A stretch of DNA of 64,000 bases from Cenococcum geophilum 1.58 (lineage: Eukaryota; Ascomycota; Dothideomycetes; Gloniales; Gloniaceae): assembly GCA_001692895.1 (NCBI GenBank), contig KV748183.1, forward strand, positions 2,356,001 through 2,420,000. Reading direction: 5' to 3'. Shown piece after piece: positions 1 to 10,663 of the stretch. A program made the position numbers and the translations under genes. Position 1 is the stretch's first letter, and the number at the start of each line of letters is the position of its first letter. The notes beneath the pieces were generated by a model. That model had not been told where the DNA came from, ran no database searches, and worked only from the letters and a program-made list of their open reading frames with translations.

Positions 1-103
1 GTCTCTATCTTCCCTCTCTTAACTTGAATACTGCGTGTTAGGGGGGGGGTGTATAATATAGATAATCGACCGTTAAGATTATAGAGGCTTCTCCCTCCCC
101 TTA

Positions 104-364
104 ATGCTGAGCGTATACCTGTATGTAACGGTGTCTACCGCTAATTATGCTGATGAACTTGAGACATCGATCGTGGATAGTTCCTCGTTAGTTCAACATC
201 ACGTGTCACGGCCCGAGCAAGCCGCAACCTCCCCGGATGCCCTCCGTCCCTCAGACATCGGTAATAGCCGAAATTTTGAGTCCATTAATATAGGATTTCC
301 TGAAACATATGGCCTTTCCCCCGTTTGGGAGAGAGGCGAAGATTGGTATCCTGAACTACCCTAG
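104..364 (+). CDS. Possible small hypothetical protein or 3' exon (86 codons)
   Basis: An ATG-initiated frame of 86 codons ends in a TAG stop. The sequence is low in hydrophobic residues and finishes with an acidic/aromatic tail (RGEDWYPELP). I do not recognise a domain. It could be the last exon of a gene whose earlier exons lie left of the window, in which case the ATG is internal. No neighbouring gene helps, and the following 1 kb on both strands carries only short random-looking frames. Support is limited to frame openness and a protein-like composition. Confidence 0.25.
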   Translation: MLSVYLYVTVSTANYADELETSIVDSSSLVQHHVSRPEQAATSPDALRPSDIGNSRNFESINIGFPETYGLSPVWERGEDWYPELP

Positions 365-1439
365 ACTTTACTTTTCGAATTGCCTAGGCTATGCGACCTT
401 CCCCTGACGTTTAAGCTCTCGCGGATAGATGACGTAACACGGCTCTTAGTGTCTCGCTACATCTCCATTTCCATAAGCCGAGGTCTTTCACTGTACCAAT
501 CTCATCTTTGAATCCCTTGCATGTGAGCCTCTCGAGCATTGTCGAGTTTCCTAGGGTTAGCGACTTGATAGAGCCATAACTTCTGGTCTTTATACTCACG
601 TTATCTTCTACAATTCGTGTTGTCATCTTGGGCCTGTCCTTCTTGCAAAACTGTGAGGAAGAATCTGGAAGAGTCCTCCACACGCGTTTCCTGCTTACAT
701 AAACAGACTCCATTTGTTATTTTTTTGGTTTGTTTCCGTGACAATCATTCATTAGGGACCTTTCGCAGAAGAATACGTCTCAATATTGACGCTATTTTGG
801 CGTGCATAGCCACAGACTACTCCTGATTAAGAAGTCACCTCCGAGAATCGTCAACCTCAATATTGACGAGTTCAATATGAGGTTTGACGGCCGCATGTAG
901 TTAGATCCTCATAACTAAGTACGATATTTTAACGTCCCACTCCTTTTTAACGCAATGCCATATCCCTTGCAACAGTGAAGTCCTACGGGAGTTGGACCGT
1001 GCGCGAACACCAGAATCAAAAAATACGCGTATGGTCACTGAACCTTGATCCTATGATTCTATTGGCTAGCTCTTATCGATAACGGTAGGACGGGATGCAC
1101 CAGCGGAAGGGATATCCACACATGGGGCATGAGATATCGAAAGGCTTTACGATGATTAGCGATGTGGTTCCTTGGGTGTTAATACAAATTCTTTCCTTTA
1201 TTTAAATTTTTACCAAACTAAACTCCAACGTCACATGGTTCAAATGCTACTTAGAATAGCTCCGAGATATTTTGCTGATAATGTGATGAGAAGATGTGGG
1301 TCTAATGAGCGTGTAGCTTACGGATTTCGTGACAGAGTTCAACTGAGAGGCATGTTCGCAGCGCGGGATATGTCATTGAAAAAGATAAGTGGCACTAATA
1401 CATTTCTAAGCTATCTATCCGAATAAACCCAAACGCCAA
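365..1439. other. Intergenic stretch, no supported gene
   Basis: Short frames occur on both strands, but none has a recognisable motif, convincing splice sites or a usable ATG of meaningful length. The stretch precedes the 3' end of the minus-strand coiled-coil gene and presumably holds its terminator, though no clear poly(A) signal was picked out. Confidence 0.5.
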
Positions 1440-2732
1440 TTAAGCAACCACGGAAGCGAGTCTATGTTGCAACTTCTCCAGCTTTGCCTCTAACTCCGCG
1501 TTCTCGTCCTCTTTCCTATGCAGCTCCTTCTGCAATATCTCTTTCTCCGACCTGAGCTGCTGCATCCTCTGCGCCATCTTCTCCCGGAACCTCGTATGCT
1601 CCTCATGCATCGTTTCGATTCTATTCCAATCCACGCTTAGGCTGCTACCAACACCTGAAGGCCGCGAGCGAGAAAGCTCCTCCTCTTTCTGCTTCAGCCG
1701 GGTCTCCAAGTCGCTCACCGTGCCTCGCCACGCCTCGTGCGCCGCCACGCGCGAGACATCATCCTGCTTGAGCGCCACAAGCTGGCTCATGAGATCCTGA
1801 TTCGCCTTCTCCAGCTCCAGCACCCTCTGCTCCAACGCCGCATTCTTCGCCGCCTGGAACAGATCCGTGGTATCCCGTCGCTCGAGCGCGGTACTCTTCG
1901 GGCGGCCGCCCGAAGTGGGCGTCAACAAGCCGGACCGCTCCAGCCGCTCCAGCTTCCGCGTGGCGTCGGCGAGCTTGCCACGCAGTGTGATGACGTTGCC
2001 GATGTCGTCGTCGCGCAGCTTCCGCATCGACGCATGCTCCCTACGCTCCTCGGCCAGCAGGCCGCGGATCTTGATGTTGTTCGCGACGTCCTCATCGCGC
2101 AGCGCGAACAGCGCTTCGTGCCGCTCGGCCCAGGTCGCCTTTTCGGCTTCCAGCGCCTTGACCTTGGCTTGCAGTGCTTGGTAGTCTTCTGGTGTGACGG
2201 AGATGGTGGGGTTTTCGCGCTCCATGAAGACTAGCTTTGACATCAGGGCGGATAGCTGCTGCTCCAGTGGTCCAATCACCCGCGGCGGCTCTTGTTGCTC
2301 TGGCTCCGACTCTTCCATCTCTTCTTCAAGACTCTTCCTAGGCTGTAGCGACGTTGGTGTCTTCTCCGGGCAGTCGAACTCCTGCTCATTATTGAGCGTT
2401 GAGCTGCGTGAGTGTGTTTCGCTGACATCGTCCCGGTCGTGGGCGTGAGTATGATGCACTGGTGGTGGTCGGATTTCAGCTACGTGCGCGACCGCGTTAC
2501 CAAGCTTTTGCGACAAACGGTCCTGCCGTTGCCAGAGGGGAGGTACGGTGGCATTCTGCATCACGAACTCTTCTTCGCCTGTTGTGTCGCTGCTTCGGTC
2601 GGAATCGTAGCCTGTGGAACCGCGTTGAGAGCTGATGGAGATGGAGCGTGCCATAGAATGCACGGAGTGTACTGAGTGTACGGAGGATGACCGTATGGGG
2701 GAATTGTGCGAAATGCGGTTTGCGGTCCACAT
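1440..2732 (-). CDS. Coiled-coil protein of unknown function
   Basis: Uninterrupted frame of 430 codons starting at the first ATG in frame (plus-strand CAT at 2730-2732). An upstream extension of the frame has only a TTG, so it was not used. Residues 1-60 are Ser/His rich with a repeated SVHSVHSVHS stretch. Residues about 60-165 are polar and acidic, consistent with disorder. From about residue 165 to the C-terminus the protein is heptad-like, with long Glu/Lys/Leu/Gln runs and the short repeated pattern LRDEDVAN / LRDDDIGN. The local DNA is GC-rich, unlike its flanks, as expected for coding sequence. No catalytic motif or membrane segment is present. It is probably a structural or scaffold protein, perhaps cytoskeletal, but no family is recognised. 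Confidence 0.8.
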   Translation of the reverse strand: MWTANRISHNSPIRSSSVHSVHSVHSMARSISISSQRGSTGYDSDRSSDTTGEEEFVMQNATVPPLWQRQDRLSQKLGNAVAHVAEIRPPPVHHTHAHDRDDVSETHSRSSTLNNEQEFDCPEKTPTSLQPRKSLEEEMEESEPEQQEPPRVIGPLEQQLSALMSKLVFMERENPTISVTPEDYQALQAKVKALEAEKATWAERHEALFALRDEDVANNIKIRGLLAEERREHASMRKLRDDDIGNVITLRGKLADATRKLERLERSGLLTPTSGGRPKSTALERRDTTDLFQAAKNAALEQRVLELEKANQDLMSQLVALKQDDVSRVAAHEAWRGTVSDLETRLKQKEEELSRSRPSGVGSSLSVDWNRIETMHEEHTRFREKMAQRMQQLRSEKEILQKELHRKEDENAELEAKLEKLQHRLASVVA

Positions 2733-3977
2733 TGGAAACCGGAAGCGGATAAACTCTACAAGCTGGGAAATAATAAATAAAAAATAAGAGAAAAATGCCT
2801 CGAAGAATAGGAATGCGGAGTCAATGCTAGATGTGAAATTTTTTGAGTTTGGAGGTAAGAGGGTTTTGAGGTATTTGGTTGCGGGAAGGGGTGCTAGAAG
2901 ATGTGACAAGCTGATACCTAGGCGCTTCTGGGCTGTAACACTTCGGGGAGCGCCAATGAGCCTGGAACTGGAGATCTGGAAGCTCCTATATCAGGAGGAG
3001 GTGCCGCAAGTGGACGTATTGTGCCCAGACATATACGTTATATGGTTCATCAGCTGTTGGTTTGAGATACCTCCTTTTCCAACTGCTTCGAGAAAACGCT
3101 GTCAACAGTATTATAAGATTGCAGAGATACTCATCAAAATAAACCTACTAGAGAACCTCTACTATAATACATGGCAACCGCGTAGCCGTGTCTACATTCT
3201 GGCGGTAGTTGATATCATTGAATGGTGGGATTGCACAGCTGGGATGAGAGGGTTCGCCAAACGGGGAAATCCGCTTGTCACATTGGGGGTGAGACACTTT
3301 GCGCCTCAAAGCTGCAACCCTCCAGTAAAAGAAGCAGTTTCTCGAATGTGGCTCGGGCACAGCGGTTATATCCCAACAGTGTATGGCAAGGCTGAGGGAC
3401 TGCTCATCTGCTTTGTCACGGTACGCGCTTCAGGTCTTGAAGTGCTGTGAAGAACCCCCTTGCCGTACAGTAGCGCGAGGAAGGTTGGGCTACTATTCAT
3501 GGCAGCCTTATCAGAACGATCTGAAAGGTTGGCTGTTCTTTCTGTGTAGTGATGAGTTGATGGAAGTTGACCTCTTAGGATGCAGGAACTCAAAAGGACT
3601 TGTTGCAAGAACATGGAGGTGGAGGTGCAAAGGGGTGCTCGTGAGGCAGCAACAGCGCTAAACTACTTACCGAGGCCCGCCCTGCTCCGTATCTATCCCT
3701 TAACACGCTGGTTTGCGTCCTACTGTTATCGATAAGAACTACCCAATCAGATTAATTAAATAAGGCTATACGCGTTGTTTTGATTCGGTGTTCTGCACGG
3801 ACCACTTGATCTTAGGGCGCAAGCGTGTGGATACCCATGATGCTCCTTATGATTAAAGTTGTAACCCACAATGCATATATCATTTTATTTGAACGGCCTG
3901 CAAAAGTCTAAGGAAGTTCATGTACATTCTATACGTGTGTGTTAACTATAATCTTTCCTGACCTTTCTTCAAACCGT
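2733..3977. other. Intergenic stretch, no supported gene
   Basis: Frames of 70-208 codons overlap on both strands (for example 2824-3450 plus and 3366-3614 minus). They lack coherent domains, and the longest one runs antisense through the start of the coiled-coil gene. The stretch lies upstream of that gene and downstream of the esterase, so it probably holds a promoter and a terminator. I see no RNA gene. Confidence 0.45.
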
Positions 3978-5046
3978 CTACAAAGTCCACCGGCTAAAAA
4001 AGTCCATGATAACACTTGTCGCATCAAAACATGTGGTCAAGTGTGTATCATCATTCGGATACGTGCTCGGCCAATCATGAAACAAGTTACTTATATTATA
4101 ATGCTCAACCGTGTCATTCCAGTTGTACTTCGTTACCTTCTTAAAGGGAGACGGGCACACAGAACTGCTTACATTCTGAGACACGCTGAAATTATCGCGG
4201 GTCGCCCAGCCATCGACCCATGCGAGAACCGAGGTTGTATTTCCACGGGATGAGTTGCCTGGGCCGCCGAGATAGTAGATTGTGTGGTCCTTCCATCCGT
4301 GGAATTCGATAATTGGAATTGGTAGGCGAGAAGTGTTACAGGGTGGGAGTTTGCCAGTAGTTTTGTTGAGGTAGAAGGCCCCAGAGACTGGAGCAAAAGC
4401 GGCGATTTGGCTGGAAGTGGTGGGGTCGCAGGCAAGCAGGCCGACAAGGCCGCCACCATTGGATTTGCCTGCAGCGTAGACTCGAGTAGGATCGAGGCAG
4501 TAGCGTGAAAGTAGATGGGAGATTAGGTCAGAGGTGAAGGATATGTCATTGATAGTGGTGGGTGCGTCGGGGTCACCGTACCACTGGCGGATACCTCTTG
4601 AGTTCTACGAGTTGGGTTAGATATGGGCGTATATCAAGTGTAAATGTTGGTTGCATGCGGAAAAGGCACAACTTGGGTCTAACTTGAAATGGAGTAAAGA
4701 GATTGCTTACGGCTACACCTTGGGGATACACGGCGATTGCATTAGGATTATACGACGAATTAGAGAACTGAGAGAGTAGTTCTTGCTCAGAAGCGTTCTT
4801 TGTGCGTCCGTGGTAAGAAAGGATGAGGGGTACAGGGGTGTTGATGTCATAATTCCGCGGGACGTGAATGAGATAACTGCGGTCCAGGCCACCACTGGAG
4901 ATGGATATGTTTGCAGATGCACCCCCTGGGGTAACTTTCGCGGGCAATGATTTGCCGCAACCATCACCTGGCTTTAGTATTGGAGATTGGATAGCTTGCC
5001 CTGTGGTAGCCAGAAGCAAACAAATAATGAAAGGTATGGACCACAT
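3978..5046 (-). CDS. Secreted carbohydrate-esterase family 1 / feruloyl-esterase-like hydrolase
   Basis: Two exons, 4711-5046 and 3978-4604, separated by a 106-nt intron (donor GTAAGC, branch-like CTAAC, acceptor TAG, phase 0), give 320 residues. The N-terminus is a signal peptide (hydrophobic MWSIPFIICLLLATTGQA), so the enzyme should be secreted. The body matches the PHB-depolymerase-like CE1 fold of fungal feruloyl/acetylxylan esterases: an early LSYHGR stretch, AVYPQGV, the QWYGDPDA segment, the nucleophile elbow GKSNGGG with Ser160, an acidic residue in HGWKDHT, and the catalytic His288 in FHDWPSTYPNDD near the C-terminus. Length fits the family. Likely role: cleaving ester-linked feruloyl or acetyl groups from plant cell-wall polysaccharide. 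The exact substrate cannot be told from motifs. Confidence 0.85.
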
Positions 5047-6169
5047 TCTGAAGAAAAAGAATCTTCAGCAAGCAAAATGGTGCGTTAGAAGTTGACAAAT
5101 AGAGGAAGAGGAATGTTCTTAAATGCTGATGCGTGATGTGCATGCTCAACATACCCATCGATCGACGAGCGAATTAGAAGGAACTGCGCCGCAGTTTAAT
5201 ACGTCGATCTGATAAAAAAGTGGAGACTATGGCGGTTCTTTGTACTTGGCGATTGTCGCGAAAATACAGCATCATAGCGCATCCGGTGGTTAGCGTGTTT
5301 TGCCAACTTTCCCCTACAAAAAGGCCGTACGGAAGTGGCTCCGCTAACCACCGGAATTGAAGAGATGCGTAGTCATAATGTCTCTCACATCAGCACAAGA
5401 GAGCTGAACCTGTATTGCTTCCATCTTCGGCTGTGACTCGCTGGAGGCCGACTAGTCATATGGATGACAAAGCGTGGCTCATTGCTCAACCCAGCCGCAG
5501 CACCACTGTAAGTTAAGCCCTCCCACAAAATCCTCGATGACCTTTTGCTCAATGGCCAATAGCACCATACAGCACTCAGGAGAGAGAACGAACACATTGC
5601 TGACGTTAGCACATGGGTCCCTTTAGGGTGGACCGCGAAATCAATCACGGCATCATGCCGTCACAGACGGCGACGCCGGGATGATCAAGCTTATGCAACC
5701 TTAATGGCGTCTACAGGGGCAAGCGCAACATCAGAAACTGAATGGAAGACATGGTGCTCGCTAGCCAGCTAAGCCTTGACAGCCCAGGTGATCGCCGCCG
5801 CATTTATATATTATGGCCGCCTAGCAACTCCTCGAGTCTCCCGGAGGCGACCTTGTTCTCTGGTATAATAAGTTAACCATGCAATCCCAGGATCAGCCGT
5901 GTTAATTCACTCGGATACCGCAGAGGGACCCGTCGCTAATTTATCGGACCTGGATTTCCTATCACAGAATTTTGCGCTTCCACTACACTGCATTATCAGC
6001 TTTTTCCTTCCAGCCGAAACGCGTGGATCCGGACCGGTACCGAAGCGTCGCTCATCAGCATTTCGATGAAGGGCGCGTGTGTGTTTTACAACAGTCTTTG
6101 AGAACAAGCGTCTCGAATGTCTTAGGAAGGACAGCGGAGCAACACGTTGACCAACGTTCTGACGATAAA
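5047..6169. other. Intergenic stretch between divergent genes
   Basis: This 1.1-kb stretch separates the minus-strand esterase from the plus-strand surface-protein gene, so both promoters should lie here. Frames at 5385-5648 (minus) and 5907-6236 (minus) lack recognisable domains. The plus-strand frame that continues into the next gene opens at 5972 without an ATG until 6170. No tRNA-like B box or repeat was found. Confidence 0.45.
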
Positions 6170-7160
6170 ATGCTCGGTATCCGTAATTTTCGACAACATT
6201 TCTCCGAGACCCACTTTCTATACTTGTTTCTAGCACTCTACTTATTTGCCGATATCTCTATCGCGTCTAATACAACATGCTACTTTCCTGGTGGTCTCGA
6301 ATCTAAAGGGTCTCCCTGCAACCCTACCGCTAATGTATCCACATGCTGTGGACCTGGTTTTGTCTGTTTGGGCAACCGTCTCTGCGCTCCCGGGCCAAAT
6401 AACCGAAAAACTTACCACTATAAATTCTACCGAAGCAGTTGTACTGATTCAACGTGGAAGTCATCAGCGTGTCCAAACTTTTGTCTTGGTCGTAGGTGCC
6501 GCAATTCTATTTTCTCAAAACACCTGATTCGCGAAATTTTAACATTAGGATGCGTCATGGACTGCAACATTTAGCTGACCAAAATCAACAGCGCTCGACA
6601 GTATCGACTCCGGCCAAGGACTCCAGAGCTGTTCGGGCAGCCCAGGCCAATATTGTTGCGGGCGCGGCTATGATTGCTGCAGCAATTCAACCAATATATT
6701 CACACTTGGCGTTGCGGACATCATGACAACGATTCCGTATTCCCCCGTCTCAACGACTACATCAATAGCAGCCGCTATGACTAGCAATTCAGGATCCTCA
6801 ACCCATAACCAGCCGAATGGAGTTGCTATTGGCGTGGGCGTAGGCATCGGAATTGGGGGACTGGTAACAATCGTACTCGCAATTGTTGTCTTCTTGAAAC
6901 GCAGGCGTAGTAAGAAGCCAGTATCGCGGCTGCGAATATCTAGTCCCATAGAGCTAGAGCATGAGGGAATACATGAAATATCGGCTGAATTGGAAACCTC
7001 CAGGGATGATGAGAAGCGTGCGCATATACCTAGCACACCACTGGAGATGGAGCATGTGCCCATATATGAGATGGAGGCTCTACCTGATGAACCTAGCAGA
7101 GTGAAACAAGACGAGCATCACTATCCCAGAAGGTTTTCATGGGAAGAGGAGTTACATTGA
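6170..7160 (+). CDS. Cys-rich extracellular domain, single-TM surface protein
   Basis: Two exons, 6170-6491 and 6592-7160, with a 100-nt intron (donor GTAGGT, acceptor CAG), give 296 residues. A hydrophobic N-terminal segment (about residues 16-33) acts as a signal sequence. It is followed by a Cys-rich ectodomain with the order CYFPGG, CCGPGFVCL, SCTDSTW, CPNFCLG and YCCGRGYDCC. A Ser/Thr-rich stretch follows, then one glycine-rich transmembrane helix (about residues 185-209), a basic FLKRRRSKK stop-transfer and an acidic cytoplasmic tail. This layout is common in uncharacterised filamentous-fungal surface proteins. It resembles cell-wall stress sensors, but no ligand is known. An alternative donor three bases upstream (GTCGTA) would change one residue. 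Without the intron the frame stops soon after 6560. Confidence 0.75.
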
Positions 7161-7536
7161 CATGAAGTACGGATATAAAGTATACGATCATAAAATTGTT
7201 AATTTTATTCAAGAGATATTCCCTTGCATTTTCAGTCACTAGTTCTATACGATGCACTCTAAGGAAAACCGCGCTAGATGCCTAAACCTCTTCATTTATT
7301 GCACAGTTGGCTGAGCTGGATGTCATATCATGGCTTCATCTTAGCCTACGCCTATGTTTCTATTACTACCCTCTCTTTTACAGTTTACTCCCCCACTTCG
7401 TTGCAAACGTCGGCGGGTCCTGATCTACAGGATTCTGAGCTGAATGCGTTAGTCTGGCAACCCCCTTCCGCGGGTTCATACTGTCCACTAATACTTCCAT
7501 CAGCCTAGCACAGCGCTCTCAGTTTGAAAAACTTAC
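7161..7536. other. Intergenic, possibly the far 3' end of the PhyH pseudogene
   Basis: A 76-codon plus-strand frame at 7278-7508 has no recognisable domain and lies antisense to possible terminal exon sequence of the adjacent dioxygenase pseudogene. A splice-like CTAG/G at about 7505 on the minus strand could start a last exon, but the frame after it stops at once. Confidence 0.35.
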
Positions 7537-8779
7537 CATAGCCGATGAACGGTCGATGCGTATTGTAGCCCATCGTTTTCACAATGCTCTCCGAAATCTC
7601 ATCTAACTTTCGTGGTTCCACGACAAGCATCTAGTTTTCAATTAGGCAGATCTATGTTTTAATCAGCTGCCTTTTATCACCTTACTATCTCAATTCTCTT
7701 TGGGCAGTTCCTTCCTGTCTCTTATACGTATCAACTGAAGAATAGAATCGTGATACCTCCGTAAGGTTGGCAATGCTGTACCGTTAAGATATTCCTCGGG
7801 ATTGCCCTCATTCTTTCCCCCACAATGCCACGCTGCTCCGAGGAAATAAATCACGCTCTCTGCAGGACATGCAGTGAGTACAGCTTCAGGGCAGTCAGGG
7901 AGGCGGCCGGTGGGCCATTAGTGTAAGCCTAGTGCTATATTTGTGGGGCCGTTTTGCGCGGTGAAGTCGTCGAGTGGGTAAGCCGAGCCGAGGAACTGGA
8001 CAGGGGAAGGTATCAAACTTTATCGAGATAGTGTAAAAGTACATACCAATTATGATTGCCGTACTCAATGGAGGTCGTGGCCTTGGTACATTGCAATACC
8101 CGTCATCGTGATGCAGCTCCTAAAAACAAATTCCAGTCAATCAGTGTGACTGTTTCAGAGCTATCTTTAACACAGTTGCTAACGATAAAGTTTCTCCACC
8201 TACATGACAGCAATTATCCATACTATTCTCTTTCCTCCTCCCCCTCACCAGAACCTTGAGCTATTTATGATAGAAGTAAACTTCACTCACTTATGCACTC
8301 TCTCCTGGGCTAATCTGAATAGAATGAAAAAGCGTGATATTATACCCCAATAAATTAGCCAATCAACTTGTTCCCCCTTTCCTCTCCTTTCCTTCCACGT
8401 ACTGGATCCAGAAACCAATCATTCAATGCCAAAACCCTCTCCATTAGCACAGGCTGATTAGACTTTCCTTGTCCTAGCCTTCCGGTCAGCCAGGCCAAGA
8501 CCCATATCTCAAAACTTACTTTTTCAGCAACGAATAAATCCTGGTCGTATTTACACCCTCAAACACATTCCGCCCCATTACAGTCCTCCCATCCTTCGTG
8601 CTCAGCCTCTCGATCTCTGCCTTCGCCGCCTCTGCTTCTCGAGGCGAGAAGCAATTCTCCAGAACCACGTACCCGTGCTCTTCTACGTGCTGGATATCAG
8701 CGCGCGATTGTGGGGATGCGGGAAGCTGCTTAGGTGGCGGAGGCGGAAAGATGACACTGTAGGCTGCGAGGGAGGTCAT
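7537..8779 (-). pseudogene. Broken phytanoyl-CoA dioxygenase (PhyH)-like gene
   Basis: The first exon (8520-8779, donor GTAAGT) encodes an intact PhyH N-terminus ending GVNTTRIYSLL. Downstream on the minus strand I can read family segments in order: VLMERVLALNDWFLDP (just before 8400), FHSIQISPGESA (about 8294-8330), LHHDDGYCNVPRPRPP with the Fe(II)-binding His-x-Asp (ending 8119), CPAESVIYFLGAAWHCGG (about 7840-7900), and a C-terminal exon (7537-7630) with YNTHRPFIGY. Two in-frame TAA codons interrupt it, at 8291-8293 right after SPGESA and at 7918-7920 in GLH*WP. Both are where relatives would have Gln or another residue, and both fit CAA to TAA. Some splice sites are also degenerate. The family consists of Fe(II)/2-oxoglutarate oxygenases, several of them in secondary metabolism. 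This copy should not make a full protein. Confidence 0.75.
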
Positions 8780-9036
8780 TGTATTTCAGCGGTAGTTGAA
8801 AGCAAAAGAGGAGTAATTGCGACCATTTTTGAGGTCGTCTTTGGGGATATATAGGCCATGCCTCGCTTGCAGTACAGAGTAAGCTTGGGGAGGTGCTGCG
8901 GGGGGTGCCGCACTATTACACATTAGGTAAGTTTTGAAGAATGCATTAGGAGGAGTCATAGCCAATGAATTTATTCCCGTTGAAATCCGCATAGAGCGTG
9001 TAGAATCAGGGTGCAAAACTATCTGAATCCCCTGCC

Positions 9037-10244
9037 TCACTTGAGCTTCTCCAGGACAAACTCCGTCGACGCATCTAATCCCTCCTGAACTGCATCGCAC
9101 GCCCCAGGCGGAAACATAATATAGCCATGCGGCGCGCCATTGTAGATGCGTACCACAGCCTCGTTCCCCCACATCATCCACTTTGCGCCCATCATGACCG
9201 TGTCGTCTAGGAGCGGGTCCTCGGTGCCACATGTGAAGAGCGCTGGAGGCAACTTGAGGCCTCTAATGTCGGCGAAAAAGGGCGAGATGGTAGGGTCACG
9301 TCGCTGCGTAGGAGTCGTGTTGGGAACAAAAACGTCGATGTAGCGCTGCATGATACCGAAATCGATAACGAGGCCGCGATCATGGTGTTCTACCATGGGG
9401 AGGAAGCCAGAGAGGTCGTAAGCTCCGAAGTGTAGGAGGAGGCCGCGGAAGGAGAAATTGGGGTGGCGAGGGAGAAGGTAGATTACTGTGAGGGCGGAGA
9501 GGTGGCCTCCGGCGGACTGGATAGAGCTTCTCGTCAGTATTATTATGCATGAATTACAGCTACTCTAGGGAGAGCCCGTGAAGAGCGTAGAGAAAGGAAG
9601 TAGTCTCACCTCGCCGCCCATGAACATTAGTTCACCGCCGAACCTCTCCTTTCCGTTCTTAATAAGATATTCCGCGGCGTCATAACAATCTTCCGGGCCA
9701 GCCGGGAACGGGTCTTCTGGAGCAAGTCTGTATCCAATCGACAAAACAGCCAGACCGGTATTATCTGCCATGTACTTTAACAACGGATCCTGACTATTAC
9801 ATGTTAGTATCGTGCTTCGATATGTCCTCCTCGGTCAGCTTACTGGGCTTCTGACTGCAAGACCCAACCGCCTCCATGGATGTGCATGTAGAGACCCTTT
9901 ACCTCACCCTTTGCAGGCTTGAACATTCGACACGGAATATCTCTTCCAGGTTCACGAGATGGTATAGTAAAATTTTCTCCGGATTCGATTACAACTGGTT
10001 TGGGAAGAGGTGTTTCTCCATTCCAGCGCAGCTTTCGGTATTTCTCTGCTCCAACCTAGACATTAAATAGTTAACGAGAATTCGCAAACAAAGGTAGTCT
10101 AATTGAGCGCTGGGATACCTCGTACCATCTAGGCCCACCCTCCAGAATCTTGATAAGGGTATTATTGAGCTTCGCAGTCTTTTCGGAGACTTTTGATGCA
10201 TCGAATTTAGATACGTCAATGTAGAGGTCGGAATGCATTGGCAT
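9037..10244 (-). CDS. Alpha/beta hydrolase fold-3 (HSL-type) esterase
   Basis: Four exons, 10119-10244, 9844-10055, 9610-9793 and 9037-9516, join in frame (phases 0, 2 and 0) to give 333 residues. Motifs are those of the hormone-sensitive-lipase esterase/deacetylase group: oxyanion-hole HGGGW at residues 102-106, SIGYRLAPEDPFPAGPED, nucleophile elbow GESAGG with Ser175 created exactly at the last splice junction, Asp274 in CGTEDPLLDD, and His304 in NGAPHGY. No signal peptide is seen, so it is probably cytosolic. It is likely a carboxylesterase acting on small acyl or acetyl esters. A second in-frame ATG two codons downstream is equally possible as a start. The neighbouring PhyH pseudogene is on the same strand, but I see no evidence for a cluster. 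Confidence 0.9.
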
Positions 10245-10663
10245 AATGACAAATGTAGCAGCTTACGGGATGGTAATACTCTAATGAATTAATAGTATAT
10301 GTTTCAGAGTAGTAGAACGGAAAGCCCAAGAGTAATGCAGGTTGGTGATGCAAAGACCGTAACAATAGTGGAGTCGCGGGGTAAAACGAAGCGACATGAT
10401 ACCAGTGGTCGAGGAACGCGGAACGAACGGACTTGATTCCGCATCAAGGGAAAGTATCTATCCAAGATTCAACCTCAATGAAAAGCCACGAGTGAGTAGA
10501 GGGTATCAGTTAGTGATATTACCTAGGAAATATAGCTGAGTAGAGGTGTTTGGAAAGTCAAGGAGATTTATCCTCCAGGTCCTGGTTCCGATATCCAGCC
10601 ATTTCACCGCGATCTAGATTCCCAAGAGAAATATCCAGGAGTAAGAAGCTAGTCTTTATAAGT
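10245..10663. other. Intergenic stretch, no supported gene
   Basis: This stretch contains the promoter side of the HSL-type esterase and the 3' flank of the membrane-protein gene. No motif, repeat or RNA gene was recognised. Confidence 0.5.

Noticed and set aside
1737-2675. Several plus-strand frames of 84-165 codons opposite the coiled-coil gene
   Set aside because: They are antisense shadows of a GC-rich coding region, with arginine- or serine-rich text typical of reverse-frame translation.
2824-3450. 208-codon plus-strand frame as a gene
   Set aside because: Its 5' part is antisense to the 5' flank of the coiled-coil gene, the composition is not protein-like, and no domain or splice logic supports it.
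8786-9232. 148-codon minus-strand frame as a separate protein
   Set aside because: It is an alternative frame of the HSL-type esterase's last exon and its 3' flank. The esterase frame carries the catalytic residues.
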